This document shows positions 18,262 to 26,558 of a DNA stretch of 64,000 bases, in pieces. Position numbers and translations under genes: made by a program. The notes under the pieces were generated by a model. It was not told the DNA's origin, did no database searches, and saw only the letters and a program-made list of their open reading frames with translations. Origin of the DNA: Fidelibacterota bacterium (GTDB lineage: Bacteria; Fidelibacterota; Marinisomatia; Marinisomatales; TCS55); contig DTTO01000065.1 in the NCBI GenBank assembly GCA_012964665.1, positions 1 through 64,000 of the forward strand, in the 5' to 3' direction. Numbering within the stretch: position 1 is the stretch's first letter; each line of letters opens with the position of its first letter.

Positions 18262-18594
18262 CTAAGCGACGGGAGGACCACGATCCCAATGGACATAATT
18301 ATGGGATGCAGTTGGTAGGAAATACTGGGCAGTCCATTGAATGGATTCAAATTCAATGGAAGCCTGAACAGTGACATTAATAATTCCATCATTGTCTATA
18401 AGGCGCTTGGCCATAAACCATTCACAGGCCTGACCAGCTGAATGGTGGGACTCTTCTTCACAGTCAATGGTACAAACACTTGCTTTGGCCGGAAGAATAT
18501 CGTGTCCATGACCTAAATGGGTGGTGGAGATTTGGGTAAATACCCCGATCCACCCCACTAGAATCAATGTAATGAATTGATTAATATATCTCAT
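18262..18594 (-). CDS. Small secreted protein with His/Cys motifs, metal-linked (hypothetical)
   Basis: A 110-residue protein with an N-terminal hydrophobic signal (INQFITLILVGWIGVFTQI). The mature part carries HLGHGHD, a CTIDCEEESHH cluster and a further CEWF, and ends in the motif HWDRGPPVA. Small envelope proteins ending in RGPP are common next to metal-transport genes in the FCB group and resemble DUF2946-type proteins; I make that link from memory of the motif only. It heads the metal-uptake gene run. It might be a periplasmic metal chaperone or sensor (inference). Confidence 0.6.
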   Translation of the reverse strand: MRYINQFITLILVGWIGVFTQISTTHLGHGHDILPAKASVCTIDCEEESHHSAGQACEWFMAKRLIDNDGIINVTVQASIEFESIQWTAQYFLPTASHNYVHWDRGPPVA

Positions 18595-18692
18595 AAACGG
18601 CGGAAAATATGATGAAATCTATAAAAAGAAAACACCAGATATTATTAAGACAATTAGAGAATTTATGAAATTGATGTTAAATAGCCTAAATT

Positions 18693-20066
18693 ATGGGTTC
18701 GTTCATGCTTTATACCTTAGTAAAACTGATTTCAATTGCAGGAATTCGGACTTTTTTCAATCGGATCTCTTCTCAAAATTTAGATCAAATACCAAAGGAA
18801 GGGGCCATTATCTTTGTATGCAACCATCCCAACACACTGATGGATCCTTTGATTGTAGGGAGTACATGCGGCCGAAATCCGTATTTTTTCGCTAAATCGA
18901 CTCTATTTAATAATTTTTTTACAAGTTGGTTATTAAACCGGCTGCGGGTGGTTCCTGTTTACCGCAAGCAGGATGATCCGACACAGACGAAAAAAAACAT
19001 TGATACATTTTATAAAGGATACGAAATCCTTGAATCGGGTGAATCATTTCTTATTTTCCCCGAAGGTACTTCTACTGGTGATCGAACCTTAGGAAAAATC
19101 AAGACCGGGGCTGCCCGCATTGGATTCGGGGCCATAAAAAATAATAACTGGAAACTCAATATCTCACTGGTACCAGTGGGTTTATCCTATTCCAATGCTG
19201 TAAAATTTAGAAGTGACGTAATCGTTCGTTATGGTAAACCGATCGATCTAAAGTCATATCGAAAAGTATATGATGCAGACAAAGTAAGTGCAGTTCAACA
19301 ACTCACAGAACAAATCGAAACAGCCCTTTCAAAGCTTACAACCAACGTGAATGACCTGGCTTTTGAAAAAATTGTAAATGCGCTGGAATTGATATATAAA
19401 AAAGAATTAATGGTGGATTTAGGTCTGGACATAGAAAATAAAACAGATGATTTTTCCGCAACCAAGGGACTGGTTCATGCTGTAGAGTGGTATTGTGAAA
19501 ACCGGCCAGACGAAGTGGAAGAATTCGAGGGTATGCTTGACCGTTATCAAAACCGTTTAGATCTATTGAAGCTAAAAGACGAATTTCTTGATCCTGCTTC
19601 AGGCAGCATTACAATGGCAGAACGGATCAAGGTTATCTCCTATATCATTCTAGGGTTCCCTGTATATTTGTACGGTCTTATTAATAATGTAATCCCTTAT
19701 AAATTTCCACGTTGGTATGCTAAAAATTTTGTGCGTGATAAATCGGTAATTGCACCTACAAAACTCATTACAGGTATGGGTATTTTCATTATATTTTACT
19801 CAATCCAAATTTTTCTTTTTACATTTTTTTCCGGAAATACTCTCCTCACAATTTTTTATATTTTCACTCTCGTACCCAGTGGCAATTTTGTCTTATCCTA
19901 CATTCACCAAGTACGGAATTATCGGCAGCATTTGAGATTTTTATCGATTTTTTATCGAAAAAGAATTATCATGTATGAACTTATTGAAGAAAGGCAAACA
20001 CTTATTCAATATTTAAATAATGCAAAAGAAGCATACATGAAAATAGAAGGAATAAATCCGGTATAG
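18693..20066 (+). CDS. 1-acyl-sn-glycerol-3-phosphate acyltransferase family (PlsC-like)
   Basis: A 457-residue membrane acyltransferase. The PlsC domain is N-terminal: the active-site box CNHPNTLMDP at residues 43-52 has five residues between His and Asp, as in the NHPNSFLDP-type subfamily, and FPEGTST near residue 122 is the acyl-acceptor phosphate site. A C-terminal extension of about 200 residues carries several hydrophobic helices (IKVISYIILGFPVYLYGL and later), unlike the 240-residue PlsC. It should acylate a glycerolipid intermediate or related lipid. It is monocistronic and divergent from the metal operon. Confidence 0.88.
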   Translation: MGSFMLYTLVKLISIAGIRTFFNRISSQNLDQIPKEGAIIFVCNHPNTLMDPLIVGSTCGRNPYFFAKSTLFNNFFTSWLLNRLRVVPVYRKQDDPTQTKKNIDTFYKGYEILESGESFLIFPEGTSTGDRTLGKIKTGAARIGFGAIKNNNWKLNISLVPVGLSYSNAVKFRSDVIVRYGKPIDLKSYRKVYDADKVSAVQQLTEQIETALSKLTTNVNDLAFEKIVNALELIYKKELMVDLGLDIENKTDDFSATKGLVHAVEWYCENRPDEVEEFEGMLDRYQNRLDLLKLKDEFLDPASGSITMAERIKVISYIILGFPVYLYGLINNVIPYKFPRWYAKNFVRDKSVIAPTKLITGMGIFIIFYSIQIFLFTFFSGNTLLTIFYIFTLVPSGNFVLSYIHQVRNYRQHLRFLSIFYRKRIIMYELIEERQTLIQYLNNAKEAYMKIEGINPV

Positions 20067-20104
20067 AGTAAATCCCAGGAGACTAACTCTGGAGAAAAGA
20101 AGAA

Positions 20105-20584
20105 TTATACTGGTTCAGTAAGGATCATACCCAGCCATTCGGCTACCATCGCTGGTTTTTCAGTCTCTTCCACTTCAATGGTACACAAATAAGTTGCGAT
20201 AAATCTGCTATCTCCTCGTTTGCGAACGTCTTTCAGTACTACATGATTTCTGATTCGAGAACCAATGGGAATCGGTGACATCCAGCGAACTTTATTCAAG
20301 CCGTAATTGAGTCCCGATACTGTATCGCTGGGCCAAATACCCATTTGATTATTGAAATAAGTAAGCAGTGAAAGTGTCCAGAAACCATGGGCAATTGTCG
20401 TATCGAATATTCCTTCTTTCGCCACTCGCTCCGGATCAGTATGAATCCAGTAATCGTCAAATGTAACCTCAGCAAATAGATTTATATTTTCTTGAGTGAC
20501 TTCCAGCCAATCAGAAACACCTAAACTTTCTCCCACTTTTTTTGTTAAATCATCAACTGAATAATTTGATTTCTTTACATCCAT
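20105..20584 (-). CDS. MaoC-like dehydratase (hot-dog fold)
   Basis: A 159-residue single hot-dog protein. The hydratase-2 catalytic dyad is visible as D43 and H48 in TFDDYWIHTDPERV, and AHGFWTLSLLTYF gives the family helix. These enzymes hydrate trans-2-enoyl-CoA to (R)-3-hydroxyacyl-CoA or act on related thioesters. It is convergent with the acyltransferase gene across 38 bp. Length is normal for a nodulation-NodN/MaoC type protein. Exact substrate unknown. Confidence 0.88.
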   Translation of the reverse strand: MDVKKSNYSVDDLTKKVGESLGVSDWLEVTQENINLFAEVTFDDYWIHTDPERVAKEGIFDTTIAHGFWTLSLLTYFNNQMGIWPSDTVSGLNYGLNKVRWMSPIPIGSRIRNHVVLKDVRKRGDSRFIATYLCTIEVEETEKPAMVAEWLGMILTEPV

Positions 20585-20623
20585 AATAAGATTATCTCTA
20601 AAGTAATTATATTATTTTATGAT

Positions 20624-20779
20624 CTAGGATTTTCTTCGTTCTGCGCCTGACCTTCGCTTATCGGTTTTTCGCCGATTTGATCCCGATCTTTTATCTTTTT
20701 CAACGGGTACATTCCCATTTCGTCTATCTCCGTTATTACGGCGACCACTACCCCTTCTGTCTAATCCGCGATTTTTCAT
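20624..20779 (-). CDS. 51-residue Arg/Lys-rich small protein (hypothetical)
   Basis: A short ORF below the track's limit, found by reading the 260-bp gap between maoC and the large peptidase/barrel gene. It starts at ATG 20779 with AGAGG upstream and ends at TAG 20624. The product begins MKNRGLDRRGSGRRNNGDRR and continues with SNRRKTDKRRSGAERRKS; 20 of 51 residues are Arg or Lys and the pairs RR recur about every seven residues. No hydrophobic core is present, so it is likely disordered and nucleic-acid or membrane-surface binding (inference). No family recognised. Confidence 0.55.
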   Translation of the reverse strand: MKNRGLDRRGSGRRNNGDRRNGNVPVEKDKRSGSNRRKTDKRRSGAERRKS

Positions 20780-20844
20780 ATAAACCTCTAAAGAAAAGAG
20801 TTAAATCTTATTGACTATATTAAAAGATACATCATTCATTTCGA

Positions 20845-23703
20845 CTATTCAAAATCCAATCGGATCCCCGAATTGCCGTTCAATGGGTGATAATAATAAT
20901 TAATACTGAATGAAATGGGAAACTTTATATCGAAAAATCCTCCTGTTTCAAAGGTGATCCCGCCACCGACTGCAAGCATATTAGGATGACCACTAACAGA
21001 TGCCGCATCCACGAATGGGCCACCATGAATACGTTTTAAATAGGACACGCTAAAAGGCAGAGATAAATCGGGGTAAACCAGAGGCATTTGGTATTTGATT
21101 TTTAATCTCCATATCGATTCAGGAAAGTACCAACCATATCCATAAGGGAATGTGACTTTGGATGGCATAATATAGTCGCCTTGATTTGTTTCATATTGCA
21201 ACAGAGTTCCAATAAAATGATGTTTACCTAATCCCCGTCTGCCATATTGCATTCTTATGGATAGTTGCTGGCCTTTCCATAATCCTCCCAGTGGTGCACC
21301 GCCGAAATAACCATAGATCTGCCAGCCTGGATTCCCCAAATCCCTGGGCGCACTTTCATCAATTGAAAACATACCACCTTCAATATAAACTGGCATGATT
21401 TTCCCATCTCTATCAGATCTTTTTTCCAATTCCTTGACACGAACGTTGGGCGGAATTTTATCGAAACTGTAATGGTGATGAGTATCCGATCGCCGGGTAA
21501 ATTTTATTCCTGTCTTTGCGTAACTATAATGAGTCGTAATTCCCCTTCTACTGTTTTTTAAAGGGATTGACATACCAAAATTGAAATTCAATTCATGCCA
21601 TTTTTCATTAACTGCAAACTTAATCGAATCCCTTGTATTTTCCACTTTTTGGGTAAACGGGCCAAAACGAACATCACGTTTCCCATAACCTAATTCAAAA
21701 TCAATAATGGGGTAAAAGCCCGAATAGGTACTTTTTATCCGCTCGGTTAATGTTTTTTCATTTTGGTTATAGATTAAATCTGCATTGAATTTCATTGTAC
21801 CCAAAATATTATCCGATTGCAGGCCCAGTGATGGGCTGAGTTCATCATCAAAAATATAACGGCTGTGAAAATTAAATAGATGCAGGGCCGGTTTGTAATC
21901 TCCAATCTCATATTGCTTTTTGGGAACGGTTCCATCATAAATTGCTTGATCTTTTGGATTTATCTTACTACCAAGAATGAGTTGTTTTCGGTCCGAAGAA
22001 ATTTCAGCCCAGTCATCAGGATTTAAAGTTATGACTGCCACGGCATCACCTTGAGAAGTATAATCATTAAAAAGCAGCTGACCTTTCGAATTTACTGTAG
22101 AATTAGTGGCCCCAAATTTTCTGGCGGTCACCTGGTATTCCTTTTTATCGCCCCGGCGTATGGCCACCAATTGGTCAATCCCTTGAATTATTGATTCATA
22201 AATAATATAGTCTTGATAAAACACTGGCCTAAAAATTTCCGTCCAAGATTCGGCTTTTATGGTTTCGAATTTTCTTTTTTCTCTATCGTAAATATAAATT
22301 GCCCTTCCACGATATTTTTGAGAAGTAAAAACAATTTCACGCCCATCATTTGACCAGGAAGGATATATAATTAACCCTTGATTTGGCGCTTCAACCTGAT
22401 CAATAATTTTTCCTGTTTCTGCATCCATTATCATCAAAGAGCATTGCCTGGTTTCAGAAAATGAGACTGCCACGATTAACTTATTATTCTTAGAAATACT
22501 CGGATTAAATAGGCGTTTTTTTGAAGTAATGATTCGCAGTTGACCCGTATCAATATTGAGAACGCGGATATTGGCCCAGCTCCGCTTCGTCCAGCGTTTA
22601 TCGGGGTCATAGGCTGACCAGACAGCATGGGTACCATTTGAATGATAGCCGAATAAATTGGCAGACGGGGATATTTTTTTCAACACTGTTTCTATTTCCC
22701 CAATTTTGACTATAGTTGGTACGTTACCTAATCCTGTTTTGAGTGCGATGATTTCACCATTGGGCGTCATTGCTGGATGGAGAAAACTGGTTTTGATTTT
22801 AGTTTTAGGGCTCAGGATGTTCGCTGGGCTTTCATTTAATTTTTCCAATTGGCTCCCCCAATTTTCCCCAAGCTCATTAAAAGTATTACCATAAAGTTCA
22901 TGCAAAGAGAACCCAGTTGTTTTTTTCATTGACCTGGAAAAGGGGAAAAAGGGGTTCAGGGTAAAAGGCCATCGCAGAGTTTTATTAATAATATTGGGCC
23001 AAGCTTCCTTTCCGTAGGCATGCTTTATATGATCGGTTAAAAAATACCCCAGCTCATAATGTCCTGGATAATCCTCTTTAAAGGAACCATATAACGCCTG
23101 TTGATAGTTAAACTTTTTTCCTTCCAAAATGAGGGCCCGCGTAGTACGATTAAAATAAGATGAACGCCCCCTGCCCGAATGAGTAAGCGCTGTTTCGATG
23201 CCCACAGCATCACCTTCCCAAAACCACGATGGAATGAGAATTCCTGTATACAGCGATTGGGTTCCATCTCCAAATACCATCCCTAAAAAACGGCTGACAC
23301 CCTGATTCATATAATTTGTTTGTACAATGTGGCGACCTTCATGCACAGCTAAATCACGGTACCATTCGGTGCTTCCCATTTCCTTAATCATGAGCGGAAT
23401 ATTAAACCACTCTGACCTCCACGGGGCTTGTCCAACATATCCGTTTGGGATCACACTCCGATTGCTAAGTAGAATTGGAATTTTCTTATGCTCATGCTTC
23501 AGGTTTTGCTCAATCCCCTGGTGGACATGCTCAATTGTATTTGCCACGCGGTTGGCATCCGATAGTAATTCTTCAGGAAAAATAATTTGATAATGATTGG
23601 TTTGAATCTGTTTCCATTTTATACCCGGTGGATCCTGGGCAAAGGCGTTGGATATTAAAAACAATACAAATAGGGTGATTGATAATCGGTTTTTATGTCG
23701 CAT
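20845..23703 (-). CDS. Secreted gluzincin-like peptidase / TolB-like propeller / outer-membrane barrel protein
   Basis: A 952-residue protein in three parts. After a signal peptide (MRHKNRLSITLFVLFLISNAFAQ) comes a peptidase MA-like region with a zinc motif HEGRHIVQ near residue 122 and a downstream WFWEGDAVGIE that supplies the second acidic position. Residues about 300-580 hold TolB/WD40-type propeller repeats (YPSWSNDGREIVFTSQ). The last 350 residues are amphipathic beta-strands ending in RLDFE, like a BamA-type surface-antigen barrel. It is likely an outer-membrane anchored periplasmic or surface peptidase. I moved the start from a GTG to the ATG four codons in. Confidence 0.78.
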   Translation of the reverse strand: MRHKNRLSITLFVLFLISNAFAQDPPGIKWKQIQTNHYQIIFPEELLSDANRVANTIEHVHQGIEQNLKHEHKKIPILLSNRSVIPNGYVGQAPWRSEWFNIPLMIKEMGSTEWYRDLAVHEGRHIVQTNYMNQGVSRFLGMVFGDGTQSLYTGILIPSWFWEGDAVGIETALTHSGRGRSSYFNRTTRALILEGKKFNYQQALYGSFKEDYPGHYELGYFLTDHIKHAYGKEAWPNIINKTLRWPFTLNPFFPFSRSMKKTTGFSLHELYGNTFNELGENWGSQLEKLNESPANILSPKTKIKTSFLHPAMTPNGEIIALKTGLGNVPTIVKIGEIETVLKKISPSANLFGYHSNGTHAVWSAYDPDKRWTKRSWANIRVLNIDTGQLRIITSKKRLFNPSISKNNKLIVAVSFSETRQCSLMIMDAETGKIIDQVEAPNQGLIIYPSWSNDGREIVFTSQKYRGRAIYIYDREKRKFETIKAESWTEIFRPVFYQDYIIYESIIQGIDQLVAIRRGDKKEYQVTARKFGATNSTVNSKGQLLFNDYTSQGDAVAVITLNPDDWAEISSDRKQLILGSKINPKDQAIYDGTVPKKQYEIGDYKPALHLFNFHSRYIFDDELSPSLGLQSDNILGTMKFNADLIYNQNEKTLTERIKSTYSGFYPIIDFELGYGKRDVRFGPFTQKVENTRDSIKFAVNEKWHELNFNFGMSIPLKNSRRGITTHYSYAKTGIKFTRRSDTHHHYSFDKIPPNVRVKELEKRSDRDGKIMPVYIEGGMFSIDESAPRDLGNPGWQIYGYFGGAPLGGLWKGQQLSIRMQYGRRGLGKHHFIGTLLQYETNQGDYIMPSKVTFPYGYGWYFPESIWRLKIKYQMPLVYPDLSLPFSVSYLKRIHGGPFVDAASVSGHPNMLAVGGGITFETGGFFDIKFPISFSINYYYHPLNGNSGIRLDFE

Positions 23704-23743
23704 AAAATTTAGCACATCATTAATTCTATAACCGATATTGACG

Positions 23744-23780
23744 ATAAGAAAAAGCCCTCCTGCATGTTAGGGGGCTTTTC
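23744..23780 (-). terminator. Rho-independent terminator after tRNA-Asn
   Basis: On the minus strand AAGCCCCC...GGAGGGCTT forms a stem with one mismatch and a short loop, followed by CTTTTTCTT. It lies immediately downstream of the tRNA and before the large peptidase/barrel gene. Confidence 0.8.
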
Positions 23781-23786
23781 TTATTG

Positions 23787-23859
23787 CTCCGGAGGAGGGA
23801 CTCGAACCCCCGACCTGGTGGTTAACAGCCACTCGCTCTACCAACTGAGCTACTCCGGA
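23787..23859 (-). tRNA. tRNA-Asn (GTT)
   Basis: Read on the minus strand, a 73-nt cloverleaf begins TCCGGAGTAGCTCAGTTGGT. The acceptor arm TCCGGAG pairs with CTCCGGA, the D-arm carries AGCTCAGTTGG, the anticodon loop CTGTTAA gives anticodon GTT, and the T-arm has GGTTCGAGTCC. The 3' CCA is not encoded (GCAA follows), so it must be added after transcription. Confidence 0.96.
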
Positions 23860-23937
23860 TTGTGACTTTTAAAACCTATATTTCGGGATTCAAAAAGCGC
23901 CGCGAATTTATAATCATTCACTTGTCGACACCAATAT

Positions 23938-25797
23938 TTACATTTCTTTTTCTGCTTTTAACTGATAAGCTTCAACAAACTGGCCATGGTCCAAATGCAT
24001 TGAATTAATGTAGGCAACTCCATCCTCATTATGGGGCTCACCAAAGGTTGAATGGGCCGATTTCAATCCACCTAGCCACCAACGTGAGTCCTGTACGTAG
24101 ACCAGGTCTCCAGGCAGCGCTTTCATCAGATCCATATCACTTTTTGAAAAGCGGATTACATTATTGTCTGTATCTTTTACTTTCCACTTCACCAGCGCAT
24201 TTTTACCTTTTTCTTCATTAACAGGGGATCCTTTAAATATGGATTTTAGTTTATGCACATCAAAAATAGTTAAGCCATATAATTTTTCCTCAGAATCAGG
24301 TTTAGTGAACAGGGCTACAATGACTCCGACACTGGCACAGACAACAAGATTATATAGAGCGCCAATATAAGTGTAACCACGACCAGGCCGTAGTTCGATA
24401 CCATGGGAAAAAGGGCTGATAAGTTCCGGGATAAATTGGCCCAAAATCATCAGGAAAGCGCCAACCACAAATGTGGCAATTACAGCAGGAGCTGTAAACC
24501 GTTTCCAGAATATTCCCAAGAAAACACCTACAACCAAAGGTGGTGTAAAGGTGGAGTGGAACCATCCATGAGCTTCATAGATCGAATCGAACGAATTGAA
24601 AAATGGCACCAGTATAACTGCAATTACTTTCACAGCTATCGATGTCCAACGTGCCAATTCTAGTTCCCTTTTTTCACTTTTTGCTTTTTTTGCTAAAGGA
24701 CGATAAATATCATTTATTATGATAGCAGAAGAAGCATTCACCAAAGTATCTGCTGTTGACATCAAAGCCGCACAAAGGGCTGCAATGATAAACCCGAAAA
24801 CGCCGGGTGCCGACACCACATTGGCGACAGCAACAAAAACGTCATTTGCCGCTAAACCATCCGGTAATACACCTGGCAGCGCGTTAGAAATGGCACGACC
24901 GATCCATCCAGCATTGGAAACAACTATGGCTGAAATCGGCAAAATCAAAAGGACATTAAAAGCTGCTGCCTTCCTGCCTTCATTGACGCTTTTGGCTGCC
25001 ATGAAGCGCATGATCAACCCTTGATTTAAGAAAAGAAAACCCACCGAACCTGCAATACCATCCTGCCAGAATATCCCTACAAAATTAAAATCGGGGGGAT
25101 GATTAAAATGGGCCAATGGCAGTTTTTCTTGAGGAGAAAGATTCATCCAAAATGCTTGCAGTCCTGAAAATGCTGTGTGGTCCCCCAAATACTGGATACC
25201 CAAAAAGAACAATAACAGCCCTGCGAATATGAGGATTAATCCTTGGAATAAGTCAGTGAAGATTACGGAAGTCTGTCCGCCGAAATGCATGTATACCGTT
25301 GTAGCTATAGCAATGAGGATTACTGTCATCATTAATGGAATACCGTAAATCCGGTACAGGGCTGTAGCCAGAGTTAAAAACTGTATAGCAATATAGCCGA
25401 TCATGTATAACAAGGTCATCATTGTCGCCAGGTACCGGGCGGTGCGATTAAAGCGACGTTCAAAGTATTCGGGGATTGAACGTACTCTGGTATAATATAT
25501 GATGGGCAACCAACCAAACATGAAAAGGGGAATAAAGAACCAGTCATTCATATAGGTCATGGTTGAAGACAATCCATACTGGTAAGCTTTGGTAGAGTAT
25601 TTTACAAAGCTGTGAGAACCAACACCGGTAGCTACGATTGAAATGGAGATGAGCCACCATGCAAAGCGACGACCACCAAAGAAATAATCAGAAGTAGTTT
25701 TACTGTACTTGCCAAAATAAGCCCCAAATCCCATCACAATGGCAAAATAGGCTAGTATGACGTACCGATCTAAGGTGGTACCTACTGCAATATCCAT
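23938..25797 (-). CDS. Sodium:solute symporter (SSS family) with C-terminal cytoplasmic extension
   Basis: A 619-residue transporter of the SSS/SLC5 LeuT-fold family with about 13 hydrophobic helices. Recognisable segments are TTSDYFFGGRRFAWW near residue 35, GVGSHSFVKYSTKAYQYG, RSIPEYFERRFNR and the sodium-site region ALCAALMSTADTLVN near residue 345. After the last helix (residue about 500) a soluble tail of about 115 residues follows. The ATG at 25797 overlaps the stop of the small upstream membrane-protein gene as TGATG. Solute unknown; sugars, acids and amino acids are all possible for the family. Confidence 0.93.
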   Translation of the reverse strand: MDIAVGTTLDRYVILAYFAIVMGFGAYFGKYSKTTSDYFFGGRRFAWWLISISIVATGVGSHSFVKYSTKAYQYGLSSTMTYMNDWFFIPLFMFGWLPIIYYTRVRSIPEYFERRFNRTARYLATMMTLLYMIGYIAIQFLTLATALYRIYGIPLMMTVILIAIATTVYMHFGGQTSVIFTDLFQGLILIFAGLLLFFLGIQYLGDHTAFSGLQAFWMNLSPQEKLPLAHFNHPPDFNFVGIFWQDGIAGSVGFLFLNQGLIMRFMAAKSVNEGRKAAAFNVLLILPISAIVVSNAGWIGRAISNALPGVLPDGLAANDVFVAVANVVSAPGVFGFIIAALCAALMSTADTLVNASSAIIINDIYRPLAKKAKSEKRELELARWTSIAVKVIAVILVPFFNSFDSIYEAHGWFHSTFTPPLVVGVFLGIFWKRFTAPAVIATFVVGAFLMILGQFIPELISPFSHGIELRPGRGYTYIGALYNLVVCASVGVIVALFTKPDSEEKLYGLTIFDVHKLKSIFKGSPVNEEKGKNALVKWKVKDTDNNVIRFSKSDMDLMKALPGDLVYVQDSRWWLGGLKSAHSTFGEPHNEDGVAYINSMHLDHGQFVEAYQLKAEKEM

Positions 25798-26009
25798 CAA
25801 TAGCTACCAATTGCTAATAGTATGAAAGTGGCATGTAGTCCAGCATAAAACAGAAAACCGTATATCAAAACCCACAACCATTTTTTATCCCGTTCAAATG
25901 AAACACGTAGAGCCTTCGTCCTCAAAATCAATAACATGCCCAATACAAAAGCAATTCCGCCGACACCGTATAAATAAATGAAAGGCAGCCAGGTATTTGC
26001 GAATTCCAT
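25797..26009 (-). CDS. Small two-helix membrane protein, probable SSS symporter partner (hypothetical)
   Basis: A 70-residue protein with two hydrophobic segments (FIYLYGVGGIAFVLGMLLIL and WVLIYGFLFYAGLHATFILL) joined by a charged cytoplasmic loop (RTKALRVSFERDKKW). Its stop overlaps the symporter start by one base, so translation is coupled. Small helper subunits of sodium solute symporters exist in other lineages (YhdT/PanF-type, DUF4212), but I do not recognise this one as a member of those families. Real gene is supported by coupling and by the HIT gene ending one base upstream. Confidence 0.7.
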   Translation of the reverse strand: MEFANTWLPFIYLYGVGGIAFVLGMLLILRTKALRVSFERDKKWLWVLIYGFLFYAGLHATFILLAIGSY

Positions 26010-26010
26010 T

Positions 26011-26505
26011 CTACTTTTTCAAATTATCAAATTTTGGTTTGAGTTTGTCATAGGTTTCGAGAAGACCTTCAACCATCACTTTTGTATTGCCCACAACAGG
26101 CATAAAATTTGTATCCCCAACCCATCTTGGTACGATATGAAAATGGATATGGTCGGCAATTCCCGCCCCACCGGCGATACCTATATTTGCACCGAAGTTA
26201 AATCCCTGCGCTTTCATATTTTTTCTGAAAATATCCATGGACCTATCAGCTAACAACATGATTTCGCTCATACAATCTTTTTTTAGCAATTCGGTTGTTC
26301 CAACATGTGCATATGGGCATACCATCAGATGACCATTATTATAAGGATAAAGGTTCATTAGAATGAATGCCAATTCTCCCCTGTGAAGCACCAGGTTTTC
26401 TCGATCGTTACTTTCTTCCGCCTTAATACAAAAGATGCACATCTCATCTTTTTCTTTCTTGGTACGGATGTAATTTATCCGCCATGGTGCCCATAATTTT
26501 TCCAT
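26011..26505 (-). CDS. HIT-family nucleotide hydrolase/phosphorylase
   Basis: A 164-residue histidine-triad protein. The catalytic triad motif HIHFHIVPRW is near residue 118, preceded by the helix with GGAGIADH. A CIFC pair near residue 25 is one half of the zinc site seen in many bacterial HIT and AP4A phosphorylase-like proteins, and LNLYPYNNGHLMVCPYAHVG-type core is present. It cleaves dinucleoside polyphosphates or nucleoside phosphoramidates. Same-strand, nearly touching, with the small membrane protein downstream and the EF-G-like gene 53 bp upstream. Confidence 0.92.
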   Translation of the reverse strand: MEKLWAPWRINYIRTKKEKDEMCIFCIKAEESNDRENLVLHRGELAFILMNLYPYNNGHLMVCPYAHVGTTELLKKDCMSEIMLLADRSMDIFRKNMKAQGFNFGANIGIAGGAGIADHIHFHIVPRWVGDTNFMPVVGNTKVMVEGLLETYDKLKPKFDNLKK

Positions 26506-26558
26506 TTAATACTGTTATTTCACCTTCTGATGCACTTTATGAGCACTGAATTGAACAA

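Noticed and set aside
20067-20104. Bidirectional terminator between the acyltransferase and MaoC genes
   Set aside because: CCAGGAG/CTCTGG pairs with a bulge, but no T-run follows on either strand.
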